From contig OX419759.1 of the NCBI GenBank assembly GCA_948567375.1, positions 61,904,593 through 61,968,592 of the forward strand: a DNA stretch of 64,000 nucleotides, given 5' to 3'. Below are positions 1 to 10,639 of the stretch, piece after piece; within the stretch, counting starts at the first letter, position 1; each line of letters opens with the position of its first letter. The translations under genes and the position numbers were made by a program. The DNA is from Lunularia cruciata. Its lineage: Eukaryota; Streptophyta; Marchantiopsida; Lunulariales; Lunulariaceae. The notes under the pieces are model-generated. The model saw only the letters and a program-made list of their open reading frames with translations, had not been told where the DNA came from and ran no database searches.

Positions 1-613
1 CGAATGGGTTACTTTGCAAAATTTTGAATAAGGTGACTGTCAATTATGCCTATGACTGGGATACCAAATTACCAACCACATTGTAGGCATATCAAATGAC
101 AGAAAGGATTACAACCAAACAAACTCCATACTTCTTGACATATGGCTTGCATCCCATACTGCCGGTTGAATTTAAAGTACCGACATATTGGATTCTTTGC
201 AAAGAACAACTATCGGAGGAAGAAAGTCAAGATCTTCGGATTCATCAAATGATGTGGTTAGAAGAGAAAAGAGACAATGCAATGCAAACCACGAAGGAAG
301 TACAAGCACAAAGGAAAGTCAGGCACTATAAGCGTATCAAGCCTATGGCTGTACGTGAAGGAGATTTGGTTTTGTTATATGACAATCACCGAATAATTTT
401 TCCAGGCAAGTTGCATTTGAGATGGATGGGTCCCTATTGAGTTCTTCATCTTTATGAAAATGGGTCCATGCAGCTTGTAGACCTGGAGGGTAATCCTTTT
501 GCCACTCGAGTAAACGGGTGGAGAGTTTGGAGATATTGGACCATAGACTCAGAAGTCTCTAAGACACCCGAGGTCTATGTTTGCGGGGACGCTCACATTT
601 GAGGGAGGGGGTA
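1..613 (+). mobile_element. F1 copy 1: 3' end of pol (integrase C-terminal part) and polypurine tract
   Basis: This is the tail of a Tat/Athila-like Ty3/gypsy polyprotein. The translated sequence contains the post-catalytic integrase segment (a TPYFLTYGLHPILPVEF block near 120-175), then a basic stretch and a KLHLRWMGPY block near 405-440. The same blocks recur in the other F1 copies near 18.5, 27.3, 31.2 and 54.5 kb. A purine-rich tract at about 600-611 abuts an LTR beginning TGTGGTGCCC, which fixes the 3' boundary of the internal region. The rest of the element lies left of the window. It is broken and old. Family assignment rests on similarity to the better preserved F1 RT near 25.6 kb. 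Confidence 0.85.
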
Positions 614-998
614 TGTGGTGCCCACATTTTTTGTTTTTTCAAATTAGAGAAGAAGAAGTGTATAGAGAAGTCAGATTGCGCCAGTATGGCTGAAGAAGGC
701 GAAGAAAAGAGTTTTTGGGATGAAACCCAAAGTAAAGTGACTTTGGGTCATAAGGCAAAGTACTCGGAAATGCCCTGTCAGCATACAACCCAAAGTAAGG
801 AGTCTTTGTATCAGGGGGAGTTGAACCCAAGGCAAAGTCAGTCTAATAACCTTTTGTTGGGGCAAGAAATTCAAGAAGAGACCGTTCAAAACCGGCGGCC
901 CATACGTGTGAAGTACGATTGACATTGACAGGCGCATGCAGGAGGTGTGATTTCTTGGTAGAAACTCAAATTGAAGAGAGACGAAGAAAGTGCAACTC

Positions 999-1006
999 TA
1001 TAAAAA
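999..1006 (+). promoter_or_regulatory. Candidate TATA box in F1 LTR
   Basis: TATAAAAA lies 385 bp inside the LTR and 20 bp before the ATG at 1026. If it is functional, U3 is about 0.4 kb and the remaining 3.2 kb of LTR would be transcribed R/U5 leader. No start-site data are available; the call rests on motif and position only. Confidence 0.45.
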
Positions 1007-1025
1007 TTGGGCTTGCGACGAAGCA

Positions 1026-1754
1026 ATGTCGAGCAATTTTCCTTCGCCGTTGAGAAGTCGTCCTGTCGGGGATCATGGGAAGGGAAATAGAGTTGAAGAC
1101 GTGCTAGTATGTAAGGGAGAAGTCAAGAGAGTGAAACCGAGAGACAGTGAGAAAGCAGGAGAGATGGGAGGAGGAAAGAAGAACTCCAAATTCATAGTGA
1201 GGAATCATGCGATTTGGAGGTTAGACGTAATTGCAAGAATCAAAGTCTTGAGCCAACTTCGGATTATGTTCTTGGCATGGAACTGGAATGTTAGTTTTCT
1301 AGGTTTCATGACTGAGATCATCGAGAGCAAGTGTCTCGATGGGCCACCCAAGGAAGAAGGGAAGAGAGGAAATCCGGCTCGCTGGACAGAGTCGGATTGG
1401 AGATTAGTACTCCAAAAAGAGGCAGGCACAGAGCAAGGTGCCACGTTCTTGGGGAAGGGAGAGATAGCCAAAGAAACCCAAGAAGTAAGGGATGCATTCT
1501 CGTCAAAGCGGACAAAGAATGGCTACAAAGTGGAGAGTTATAAAGTTCCTATCAAGAGAGGGATTGTGAGTGCTCTAATGGCAATCTTGAAGCCAGAGAG
1601 AACAACGTATGTGATGAAACACCAAGCAGTGTTCTTTCACAAATTGTTTGCTTATGAACCAATCAATTGGGCTAGGTGCTTCCATGGAAGGACACAACAA
1701 ATGGTGTGGAATTTCCCCAACTTAAGAAGAGAAGTCGATGTAGAGGAGCAGTAG
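1026..1754 (+). CDS. LTR-internal ORF of F1, unknown function
   Basis: An open frame of about 243 codons from ATG 1026 (the frame is open from an upstream ATG at 990, but 1026 lies after the TATA box). I do not recognise the family. The core near 1199-1320 is marked by an IWRLDV block, FLAWNWN and a FMTEI block. The same core recurs in the other F1 LTRs near 19.50, 28.31 and 43.13 kb, which suggests it was once under selection. A second conserved part near 1520-1715 has NGYK, VMKHQAVFFH and NWARCFHGRT blocks. Similar GNGWKVDW-type sequence lies in the F1b LTR near 55.86 kb. The product may be an extra structural or accessory protein of the family; that is inference. Confidence 0.5.
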   Translation: MSSNFPSPLRSRPVGDHGKGNRVEDVLVCKGEVKRVKPRDSEKAGEMGGGKKNSKFIVRNHAIWRLDVIARIKVLSQLRIMFLAWNWNVSFLGFMTEIIESKCLDGPPKEEGKRGNPARWTESDWRLVLQKEAGTEQGATFLGKGEIAKETQEVRDAFSSKRTKNGYKVESYKVPIKRGIVSALMAILKPERTTYVMKHQAVFFHKLFAYEPINWARCFHGRTQQMVWNFPNLRREVDVEEQ

Positions 1755-1796
1755 TATATCCTTCAAATCCAAAGCACAGACGAGTACTACAAGAAG

Positions 1797-3497
1797 ATGG
1801 GGAAGAACAAGGAGATAGAAGCGAGTACTCCAAAATCAAAGAAGCAAAGTCGGCAGGCCAAAGCCAAAGACAAGACAAAACCTTGGAAGACTAGGAGAGG
1901 AAACCCAAGGCGAGGTATGGTGGTGATCAAGTCAGAAGACAAAGACTTGGAGGGTGAAGCCGAGTGCAAGTCCAAAGACTCACAGCATGAGGAGGAACCC
2001 GAGCTAACGCTACCAAGTGGAGATACGAGTAGCGACAGCAATGAAGGTGGAGAAATGACATCAGTGCCAACTGCTGCAGAGGAGGAAGAAGAAGTGCAGG
2101 TGGAGATCAAAGCCGAGGACAACGTGAAGTTGGAGGATGAGATACCTGAGCCCGAAGAGAAGAAGATTGCAATGCAGAAGGGAGTTCACTCAAGACGCAA
2201 GGCAAAGTGTGAGGCAAGTCCGAGTAAGGCAAAAGAAGAAGTGAATGAAAGCTTGGGAAGCGAGGCGTCAGTTTTGATACGAAGACTATAGAGACAAAGG
2301 CAAGTATCGGGCAAACAAGAAGTGAGAAGGGAGATTGCAACGCAAGAGGAGGTAGTTGCGAGTGATGGAGTGGAGTACCTGTGGGAGATCGTGTGTCCAC
2401 TGTTGGTGAAATTGGAGCACCGGAAGAAGGAAATGCAGTCAACTTGCCTAGAAGTGAAGACTGTGTTGCAAGTCTTATCGAGATTAGAAGAAGAAAACTC
2501 GGAGTTGAAGAAGCTCATAACCCGAGGTGAGGAGGAAAGTGAAGTACTACAAGCGGAGGCAATAGTGAAGACTCAGGTAATTGAAGACTTGAAGAGAGAA
2601 GTGGTCTATTGAGAGGAGCTTGTTAGGAAGAATGACATAGCAAGGGAGAGACAAGTAGCGGAGTATGAGATTTTGAAGCAGCAATTTGCTGATTCAAGAG
2701 TAGAACTTATCCATGGTATGGCGAGGGTAGCAGCGGAGGAACAAGAGCTTGAAAGGGTCATGGAGAGCGTAGAAGAGAATAAGCAACTCTGGCAAAGGGA
2801 GTTGGCAGTATGATAAAGGGAAGAAGAGAGATTACGAGAGTTACTTCGTAATCAGGAGAAGAAGATTGAACAGAAGGAGAAGGAGAAAGAAACGGTGAAA
2901 GCTGAGTTCAAAGCAGAGTTGGCAATGTACAGGGAGGATTGGCTTGCTGATCAGGAGCGAGAAAGAAAAATGCAATTAGAGCCCCTGAAGGAGATTGTAA
3001 TCAGGATGAATGCAATGTTGAGTACAGAGGCCAGTGTTTGGATTGAAGAAACAAGGCTGCATGAGTTGAAATTGTTGGTGTAGGAGACAAGGCAAAGATA
3101 GGCAAAAGATACAGATTTGAACGCATTGTTGATAAGTCTCAGGACTCGTGTAGATAGGAAGATATTAGAGGTAGAAGATAATATCACGATTAGATTAGAC
3201 TTAGTGAAGTTGGAGATAGACAAGCTTCGGAAGGATGTTAGAGCCAAACCCGAAGTAGATGAAGTAGTAGTACAGATGACTTCGGAGTTAGCAATAGAGA
3301 AATTAGAGAAGAGTGGGTCGGGAGATAAGGATTTAGAAAGATTACCCACTAGTGGAATTTCAAATCAAGAAAGGGAACTATTAGAATTGGTAGAGGAATT
3401 AGGAGTTGTGAAACCCAAAGACAGAGTAGTAGGAAGTAAAGTTACTTCGGGTTCGGGTTTGAAAGCCAATGACAAAGTAGACATTGGATCGGATTAG
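1797..3497 (+). pseudogene. Charged, coiled-coil coding remnant in F1 LTR
   Basis: A series of open stretches rich in Lys, Glu and Arg. The first (about 1797-2290) is acidic and basic low-complexity sequence with KSKK, EEEEEVQVE and PEPEEKK runs. The later parts (about 2322-3490) are heptad-like with LEEENSELKK and ELLELVEEL, which predict coiled coil. Similar sequence lies at the same place in the other F1 LTRs (about 20.2-21.4 kb and 52-53 kb) and in F1b (57.5-58.3 kb). It probably continues the protein that starts at 1026, or encodes a second one. Broken in several places; function unknown. Confidence 0.5.
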
Positions 3498-4750
3498 TAA
3501 CAGTTTTGAGATATGAAGAGGTGCATTGTCATTTTGGATCTGCAAGTTAGAAGAGTTGTTGTAGAATAGTATAGTTGTTAGAACTGTCGATTGCTTCACT
3601 ACTTAAGAGCGACATTCGCATGGAATTGTTGTTTAGTGCTCATAATTCTGAGAATAGATAAAGCAAAGTGCTGTGAAGGAGTGCTCACCGCTTGAGCTTG
3701 ATTCCGAGTATCAACGTTGTACTTGTGTTTGTGAGTGTTTGGAGAAATTTGAAGTGCAAGTCAATGTGTTTGTTGGATGTTGGATTCCGCATCCTTGATC
3801 TTCATTTTGTGTGTTTGATCTTGAGTGAAGTGCAATTGAAGCAATGCCTTGATAGATCTGAGAGAAATTGTAGTGTTGGTAGTATTTTGCAGTTGTGAGT
3901 GCAATACGAAGTTGATGTGAAACAATTTTGATCAAGGAAGTTGTGCCTTTGGTGGAGGGGTGGAACACAATTGTGAGACAAAGTCGTTTTGCAGTGAAGT
4001 GCCATTTTTGGGAGAGGCTGAATCATCACAATCAAGATTGTTTGGAAAGAATTGATAGAGTTGTGATTAAGGAGTGTAAATTTGTGACAAGACTGCGAGT
4101 CAGTGCTTGTTACTCTCTTCTGGGTGTGGTTTCTACCTGAGAGACTAAAAAAGAACTCAAGAAGAACTGAAATTGTTACTTTGCTTTGTATTTGACCAAT
4201 TCTGACTCGTATCTCTACGGGAATGAACTTTACTTAGCCAATTACCACAGAAGTGATATTTGCCGGGTTGTCACACATACAACAATTCTAAACAAGCAAG
4301 CACCGGATTCTCTCCTTTCTTTTTCAATTTTGGCCAAGATCCGCTTGTCCCCATATTCTCTTCTTGCTCCTCCTCCATCCCAAGTTTCTCATACTTCAAC
4401 CTTCTTGACTACCATATCTGAATCTCTCCAACAAGCCAAATCTCACCTCCTTGTTGCTCAAAATCATCAAAAACAATATGCGGACCACCATCGTTGGTGA
4501 TAAAGTTATGCTATCCTCTAGTAATCTACCCCTCCTACTTGATACCCAAGCTCATAAACTTGCTCCTAATTGGATAGGACCTTCTGATGTCACCCAAATT
4601 GTCTCTCTGGTTGCTTATCGACTTGCCTTGCCTTGTCATATGCGAATCCATTCTGTCTTTCATGTTTCCAAGTTGAAACCCTTTGTTCCTAATCCCTCTT
4701 CCTTCTCCTCTCGAGTCCAACCTCCTCCTCCTCCTATCTCTATCAATGAT

Positions 4751-4926
4751 CATGAGAAGTATGAAGTTGATCATATCCTTGCACATTGCCACATCCAACG
4801 AGAACGCTATCAACATATGGAGTACAAGGTCCTTTGGAAAGGGTATCCCCTTCCTGATGCCACATAGGAACTTCTTTCTCACCTCCAAAATGCACAGATG
4901 GCCATCCAAGAGTTTGAAGCTTCAAT
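4751..4926 (+). pseudogene. Chromodomain at integrase C-terminus of F3 copy 1
   Basis: The translation shows the chromodomain signature YEVDHIL, then EYKVLWKGYPL, then a WELLSHL-like continuation. In chromoviruses this module follows integrase and steers insertion toward heterochromatin with H3K9 methylation (family knowledge). The same module is present, more worn, at about 8700-8890 in F3 copy 2. It identifies F3 as a chromovirus, unlike F1 and F2. Confidence 0.8.
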
Positions 4927-5054
4927 GGTGACGAGGACGTCACCAACTAGCAGTGGGAGAATATGTAACAATATGGAGTTTAGCGACATAGTTAGTAAGG
5001 CTAACAAAGTAGAGAATAAGCCAAATTAGCCTAGGATATTCCAAAAGCATCTAG

Positions 5055-5262
5055 AAAGCTTCTTGGGAAGCTTCCCGACTAGTTAACTTGTGCTCCAAGT
5101 AGGTAGCTTTTAGAAGGAAGCTTCTAGAAGCTTCTAACTAGCTTAGCTTGCACGCCAAGTAGGTGGCTTCTAGAAAGAAGCTTCTTGAGAAACTTTTTAG
5201 TTAACTTGGCTTGCACTCTAAGAAAGTGGCTCAAGGAAGCTTCTTGAGAAGCTTCTCAAGGG
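5055..5262 (+). promoter_or_regulatory. Array of heat-shock-element-like palindromes in F3 U3
   Basis: Repeated GAAGCTTC and TTCTAGAA units. At 5116-5135 four alternating pentamers (GGAAG CTTCT AGAAG CTTCT) fit the heat-shock element rule nGAAn/nTTCn without a mismatch. Further units lie near 5063-5080, 5170-5190 and 5235-5258, all upstream of the TATA box at 5277. Both LTRs of F3 copy 2 have similar arrays. Binding by heat-shock factors is inferred from the motif alone. Confidence 0.55.
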
Positions 5263-5276
5263 CCTTGGATGCTACC

Positions 5277-5284
5277 TATAAATA
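5277..5284 (+). promoter_or_regulatory. TATA box of F3 LTR
   Basis: TATAAATA about 20 bp downstream of the last palindrome. The equivalent TATAAATA is seen on the minus strand near 8340-8350 in F3 copy 2. Confidence 0.6.
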
Positions 5285-5387
5285 CCAAAGCCGAAGTCAT
5301 GCTAGGCATTTGGAGTTTTCCCTCATTCAAGCGTCCCAATGTGAGCTTCCATTCTCCTATTTCTCTCCTTGGTCTTGGTCTTTTACA

Positions 5388-5486
5388 AGTATGATAGAGT
5401 TGGGGCTCTTTGCTTTCTTAGTCCATGGTGCATTTCCATAATAGCCATCAAAGGTTCATTTTGAGTGAGAGATATGCCAACTCATA
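5388..5486 (+). repeat. F2 copy 1: 3' portion of 5' LTR
   Basis: Corresponds to the last 100 bp of the F2 LTR (reverse complement of 44106-44205 and 51245-51344), with the shared AGTCCATGGTG block and a CTCATA end. The rest of the LTR is cut off where F3 copy 1 abuts. Confidence 0.8.
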
Positions 5487-5489
5487 TTT

Positions 5490-5510
5490 TTGGTTCTATT
5501 GTTGGGACCT
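5490..5510 (+). other. F2 primer binding site
   Basis: TTGGTTCTATTGTTGGGACC follows the LTR by a few bases. It resembles the tRNA-Asp type primer site (TGGCGCCGTTGCCGGGGA) that is usual for Athila-like elements. F2 copy 2 has TTGGTTCCGTTGTCGGGACC at the same place. Confidence 0.6.
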
Positions 5511-6289
5511 CTCTAAAAGAGAAGATAATGTTCCACATACAATTTTGTATCAGACAAAAGGAGGTTATGAGAGCTCACTTAGAAAGAACATTAAGGGAGG
5601 AGAGAGCTGAACTTATGTTAGAGAACCAAGATCTATTTTTGTACCATGTAGTTCATTATGATATCTTTGAAGTGATATTGTACATCTTGTGCAAATGGGA
5701 GGATTTGGAGAAATTGTGTGAGGTGGATTGTAGATTTTGGAGATTACGGTGATTTTGGGCAAAATCTCAAGTTTGAGATATGGACTTGAAATTTCTACAC
5801 ATGATAGCTTTGGTTATCCTTTAGTTAACACACTTGCAATTATTGTGAGAGCTAGTACACGCACTAAGCTAGAATATTTTTAAGTTGATAAGGTAAATTG
5901 CTCCTAAAACTACATGTTCTCTAGAAATTTGTATAGAGTTTGCCATTTCTTTAAATTTCAATAGATTGTTCTGAAACTTTCCATAAAACTTCATTGCATA
6001 GTCTTCTACCTTTTGGCTCAAGGATGTGAGAGAGATAGTTCTTGCATAGAAAGTAATAAGTTTTTAGTGTGGGGTGTATTTTTCAGACCAAATCTGAAAT
6101 ATGTGTGCCAAATAGAAAGATGTCTAGGAAAAATGGCTAGCTAAAAAGATTTGGCATTTTGCAAGAGAGGATGCCCTTGGGTTTTGATTTAGTGTGCAAA
6201 ACTTTTGAGGACTATGACATACAAATTGAGAGATTTGAGTGATATTGTGAGGATGGGTCAATTTTGGAGAGTTGAGATCTCATGCACTA
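5511..6289 (+). other. F2 leader, no recognised gene
   Basis: Corresponds to the leader of F2 copy 2 (about 50400-51220 on the other strand), for example the block around CAAAATCTCAAGTTTGAGAT near 5759. Short open stretches are not conserved convincingly between the copies. Confidence 0.6.
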
Positions 6290-6790
6290 GGACTGTGAGA
6301 GCAACCAAAAGCATGTTTAAGTGTTAGACTCAACTTGGGAGCATAAAGGGTCACCAGAGTGGAAGTTGAGACTATCCAAGGTTCCCCAAGGGTGGATTTG
6401 AGGAACAAAGAGTTTAGAATAGAACTTGACGAGAGTATTAGGAGGATCCAAAAACAATACACCACTTGGAGAAGAGTGAGTCTAAGTGCTTTTTATATGG
6501 AGATAAGAGACATAAGGCAAGTTCATGTCCATTGACCTTTGAGAGTAAGAGATTAAGAGAAAGGAGAGGCTTACTTGACTTGGGTTTGCATGTTGGTCCT
6601 TCTTCACCAAGACAGGGAGGGAGAAGATCTAAGACAAAGGAATTGTGTGAGATTTATGGAGTGGAAGGACTTCCAAAAGGACATGAGTAGAGTAGAGTAA
6701 CAACACTTTTGGAGACTTTGGTGAAGAATCTTGCAGAGAGTCTTAGTAAAACTACAAAAATACTACCACTTTTATTAGCTAGATCTCAAG
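6290..6790 (+). pseudogene. F2 pre-gag zinc-knuckle ORF remnant
   Basis: Worn copy of the 157-residue ORF at 49911-50384. Recognisable blocks are the KASSCPLTFESKRLRERRG segment after the zinc-knuckle position, then a basic RRSKTKELCE segment and a GVEGLPKGHE end. The position before gag is the same in both F2 copies, so the ORF belongs to the family and is not a chance frame. Confidence 0.6.
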
Positions 6791-7019
6791 GTTAGGAATG
6801 GAGATAATCTTTCAACTTATAAATAAACTATCCATGAGGGTTCAATTAATATGCACTCTAGGATTGATGTTCCTATAGAAATATTGGAGCAACCTGAACC
6901 TTTTGTATTCCCTAGGGTGGATTATACTCAAATGGTGTTAATCATGTAAATACTCTATTAGTTATAAAGTGAGAAGAAAAAAGATTGAGAGAAAAGAGAA
7001 AGATAATGATGGGCTAAGA

Positions 7020-8236
7020 TGGGAAAGCTTGTAATTTTCTTTGGCAAAGATGAAGAAGATATGGAAAATTTTGTGAGACTTCAAGAGAGCTTGTATAGGA
7101 AACAATGAGAGGAGGAAGAATGAATGGGTCTCATTATTACCAAATTTCTTTGAGGATGTAGCACTGATATGATATAAGTCAAAATACAACAAAAGAGGAG
7201 AGATGGGCAAGAAGAGCCTTGGGAAAGTTTGACTTCAACACTCATTGAGAAATTTCTTCCTCATGAGAGCCATGAGAGAATAATTAATGAGATTACCTTC
7301 CTCAAACAAGGAGATGGAAAGAAAGTGAGAGTCTATGTAAAAAGAGTGGAGAAGTTAGAGTCCAAGTTTTGCATAATGTTGAGGAAAAATAAGAATGATG
7401 TGGAGACTACTATGATTGGCATAGGAGCCATACTCACCAAGAATTTTGTGGGAGGGTTGAGACCACAGATTAGAAGCAAGGTGAGATATGAGAAACCTTC
7501 TTCCAAGGTTGAAGCTATCAAAATTACAATACGTATGGAAGAGAGTTTGGAAAGGGATGAGAGTGATTTGGTAGTAAAGGAGGTTGTGCATCCTCCTCAA
7601 GGATAAAAGTATGGTGGAAATTTTGATACTTTGGTGGCAAGGTTGCACCACAAGTAGTAGTTGCTCCAATTCTTGTACCTCCATCAAAAGATCCACTTCA
7701 AACCATCACAAAATAACTTGCAAATCTCAAGATCAATGTGATGCAACTATGGGAAAAGAGAAAGGTGGATCAAATGTAAGGAGAGGGCCTAGAAGTTATA
7801 GAAACTATCCATATAGAGGAGACCAAACAACCAATAACTTCAATGATAGAAATTGTTTTGGTTGTGGAGAAAAAGGTCACATCCAAAGGAATTTCCCAAA
7901 TTCCACTTACCATGGAGTAAGGGATTATGAGGGAGCCAATAGAGAGCAAGAGGGAAGGAGTGAAACCTAAGTGGCTCATAATTCAAAAAAAGGTAAGGGG
8001 ATAGCACCCATAGATGTGGTTGAGAGTAAGTATGAGAAGGAGGTGTGCTCAAACTCCAAAGGTCTTTATTTGGATGTTTTGGCATACGAGAAAAAGAAAG
8101 CTTATTTTGAAGAGGATGTACACTTTTCTCAAGGATTTACTCCTAGTAAGGATACTCCTATGCCTACTATGAGCACTCACACAAGCACTAACACTTCAAC
8201 ACTATCAACAACAAAGACTCCAAGGAAGAAGTTGGG
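7020..8236 (+). pseudogene. F2 copy 1 gag remnant (5' part)
   Basis: Collinear with the F2 copy 2 gag (about 48100-49680 minus). It has the EIFLPHESHERI-like core, the VRVYVKRVEKLESKF block near 7330, TMIGIGAILTKNFVGGLRPQI near 7410, and a zinc-knuckle start NCFGCGEKGHI near 7850. Gag forms the particle and binds RNA. The reading continues after F3 copy 2 at 13946. Many breaks. Confidence 0.8.
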
Positions 8237-8662
8237 TGTAAAAGTCCAAGACCGAGGAGAGAAATAGGAGAATAGAAGTTTACATTGGGACATTGGAATG
8301 AGAGAAAACTTTGAATGCCTAGCATGAGCTTTGGCTCTTGTATTTATAGGGATCATACAAGGCTCTTGAGAAGCTTCTCACAAAGCTTCCTTGAACTGCT
8401 TTCTTGGAGTGCAAGCCAAGTTAATTGGGAAGCTTCTCATGAAGCTTCCTTCTAGAAGTCGCTTACTTGGCATGCACGCTAAGCTAGTTGGAACCTTCTA
8501 GAAGCTTCCTTCTAGAAACAACTTACTTGAAATGCAAGCTAAGCTAGTCGGGAAGCTTCCCAAGAATCTTGCTAGATAGTTTTGGAATATTCAAGGCTAA
8601 TTTGTCTTATTTTCTACTTTGTTAGCCCTACTAACTTTGTCGCTAAACTCCATATTGTTACA
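8237..8662 (-). repeat. F3 copy 2: 3' LTR
   Basis: 426 bp with TGTAAAAG and TTGTTACA ends in plus-strand reading. The left side abuts the TTGGG duplication. Holds at least five GAAGCTTC palindromes plus several TTCTAGAA. A purine tract (minus-strand AGTGGGGGAATA) adjoins it at 8663-8680. Confidence 0.92.
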
Positions 8663-8699
8663 TATTCCCCCACTGCTAGTTGGTGACGTCTTTGTTACC

Positions 8700-8890
8700 A
8701 TTGAAGCTTCAAACTCCTAGATGGCCATCTATGTATTTTAGAGGTCAGAAAGAGGTTCCTATGTGGCATCATGAAGGAGATACCGTTTCCAAAGGACCTT
8801 GTACTCCGTATGTTGTTGGCGTCCTCGTTGAATGTGGCGATGGGCAAGGATATGATCAACTTCATACTACTCATGATCATTGATAGGGAT
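8700..8890 (-). pseudogene. F3 copy 2 chromodomain
   Basis: The minus-strand translation resembles the copy 1 chromodomain block for block (MKLIISLPIATFNED in one frame; a VDHILAH-type block in the frame matching copy 1). It is the C-terminal part of integrase. Worn. Confidence 0.6.
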
Positions 8891-8999
8891 GGGAGAAGGA
8901 GGAGGTTGGACATGAGAGGAAAGAGAAGATGGGTTTGGTACAAAGGGTTTCAACTTGGAAATGTGAAAGACAAGGTCGATGCGCATATGACAAGGTAAG

Positions 9000-10250
9000 G
9001 TAAGTTGATAGGCAACAAGAGAGATGATTTAGGTGACCTCAAAGTGTCCAATCCAATTAGAGGTGAGTTTACAAACTGGGGTATCAAGTGGAAGGGGTAG
9101 GTTACTAGAGGATAACTTGACTTTATCACCAACTTCAAAGGTGAGATTACGATGATGGTAATCCGCATATCGTTTCTAATGATTTTGAGCAATAAGGAGG
9201 TGAGATTTTGCTTGTTGTAGAGATTGGGATATGGTGGTCAAGAAGGTTGAAGTATGAGGGACCTGAGATGGAGGAGGAGTAAGAAAAGAATCTAGAACAA
9301 GCAGATCTTGGCCAAAATTGAGAAAGAAGAGAGAAAATCCGGTGCTTGCCTATTTGGAATTATCATAGGCAATTTTGTAGCTCAAAGACATTCATCCCAA
9401 TTGGTATGGTGGACATTAACAAAGGCACATAGCATATCCTCCAATGTATGATTTGCATGTTTGGTTTGTCCATCATTTTGAGGATGATAGGCCATGGAAA
9501 AAGCAAGCTTGGTGTCGAGTATTTGGAAGAGTGCTTGCCAAACTTCTTGGTGAATTGAGGATCACGGTCGGAGATGAGTACATGTGGCATCCCATGATAC
9601 TTGAAGACATTGTCAAAGTAGATTTGCACTAAGGTTGGAGCATCCATGGTATCAAAGGTTGGTGCCAAGTGGATTTGCTTATTGAGTTTATCCACAAACA
9701 CCACGATTGTTGTGTGTCCTTACTTTGTCTAGGGCAAGGATGTGATGAGATCTAAGCTCACGTGTTCCTATTGAGTGGATAGAATGGAGAGTGGTTAAAG
9801 GAGTCCACTCAACTTTTGGTTGCTCGCCTTGTTACGTTGGTAGCTCTCACATGATTGGACAAACTCTCAAACATCTTGTGTCATGTTGGGCCACCAACAT
9901 TGGCATTGGAGGGTACCCAAGGTCTTGTCCACACCCATGTGCCCAGCTATTGGTAAATCATAGGCTTCTTGAAGGCATACAAGTTGGAGATCACTCTTGG
10001 CTGGAACATAGATCCAATCCTCATGGAATAGAAGGCCTTCCTAGAAGGAGAAGGTGTTGTACTCCTTGTTGCATGTTGTAAGATGACCATGTACCATTTG
10101 GAAGAAGAGATCTTGTTGTAGAGCTGACCAAAACTTGTTTTGGACCTTGGAGTCAATTGACACCATTGTAATTGCTATCGTGATGAGAAGAAGAGACTTC
10201 AAATCAAGCCGCCGTGATAGAGCATTAGGGATGACATGGAATCAACTTGG
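9000..10250 (-). pseudogene. F3 copy 2 integrase
   Basis: The catalytic-core signature FVDKLNKQIHLAPT lies near 9700, followed by VLISDRDPQFTKKF near 9580, which carries the second acidic residue of the DDE triad. Integrase joins the cDNA ends to target DNA. The sequence then leads into the C-terminal region and chromodomain. Broken. Confidence 0.75.
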
Positions 10251-10337
10251 TTTGTACTCAAGTTTGATGTCAAACTCAAGTTGGAGTGGTTCCTCCCATT
10301 GATGATGTTGACTCTTCATGTGTTCCAAGTGTAAGGT

Positions 10338-10628
10338 CTATAACAATGGTTTGTGATCAATTCGCATGATCACTTGTTTCCCCAAGAGATAATGCCTCCA
10401 TACCTTGGTGGCATATACCATTGAAAGTTGTTCTTGGTCTTGAGAAGAGTAATTTCTTTCAGTAGTATTTAGTCGGTAAGACACAAAGGCAATGGGATGT
10501 AGTCCATTTGGGAATTCTTGTTGTAACATGGTTCCAATTGCAAAGTTAGAAGCATCAAAATCAACCACACAGGGTAGCTGAGGGTCATACGGTTGAAGGA
10601 TGGGTCTTGAAGATACCATATGTTTCAA
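10338..10628 (-). pseudogene. F3 copy 2 RNase H
   Basis: A typical plant gypsy RNase H segment: a VVDFDASNFAIG start, a HPIAFVSYRLN block and a YLLGKQVIMRIDHKPLL end. It degrades the RNA strand during reverse transcription. About 97 codons; it lies between RT and integrase as expected. Confidence 0.85.
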
Positions 10629-10639
10629 CTTCTAGAATG

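Larger units (their letters stand above)
614..4275 (+). repeat. F1 copy 1: 3' LTR, about 3.66 kb, with internal coding remnants
   Basis: The LTR starts TGTGGTGCCCAC immediately after the polypurine tract and ends GTTGTCACA. Both ends recur in other copies: starts at 19036, 27775 and 42565, and ends at 22192 and (as GTTGTCATA) 53829. The length is extreme for an LTR. It holds a TATA box near 999, an open reading frame (1026-1754), a charged coiled-coil region (about 1797-3497) and a non-coding tail. What follows 4275 is F3 sequence rather than an F1 leader, so this is a 3' LTR whose right flank is the F3 element it appears to have entered. Confidence 0.8.
4276..5387 (+). mobile_element. F3 copy 1: 3' part of a chromovirus (integrase end, chromodomain, PPT, 3' LTR)
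   Basis: Matches the opposite-strand F3 copy 2 part for part. It begins in the integrase region, runs through the integrase C-terminal segment (about 4290-4700), a chromodomain (4751-4926), a purine tract at about 4950-4963, and an LTR (4964-5387). The left part is missing because F1 copy 1 abuts it at 4276; the simplest reading is that F1 copy 1 inserted into this element and the rest lies outside the window. On the right the LTR ends in TACA and meets an F2 LTR, so this element itself sits in F2 copy 1. Broken, moderately old. Confidence 0.85.
4964..5387 (+). repeat. F3 copy 1: 3' LTR
   Basis: 424 bp, starting TGTAACAATATGG after the purine tract and ending GGTCTTTTACA. Aligns along its length, in reverse orientation, with the F3 copy 2 LTRs at 8237-8662 and 13534-13940. 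U3 carries a dense array of GAAnnTTC palindromes and a TATA box at 5277. Confidence 0.9.

Noticed and set aside
3692-4140. Short open frames in the F1 LTR tail
   Set aside because: Not conserved with the matching tails at 21.6-22.1 kb and 53.3-53.7 kb; Cys/Leu-rich chance frames in AT-rich sequence.
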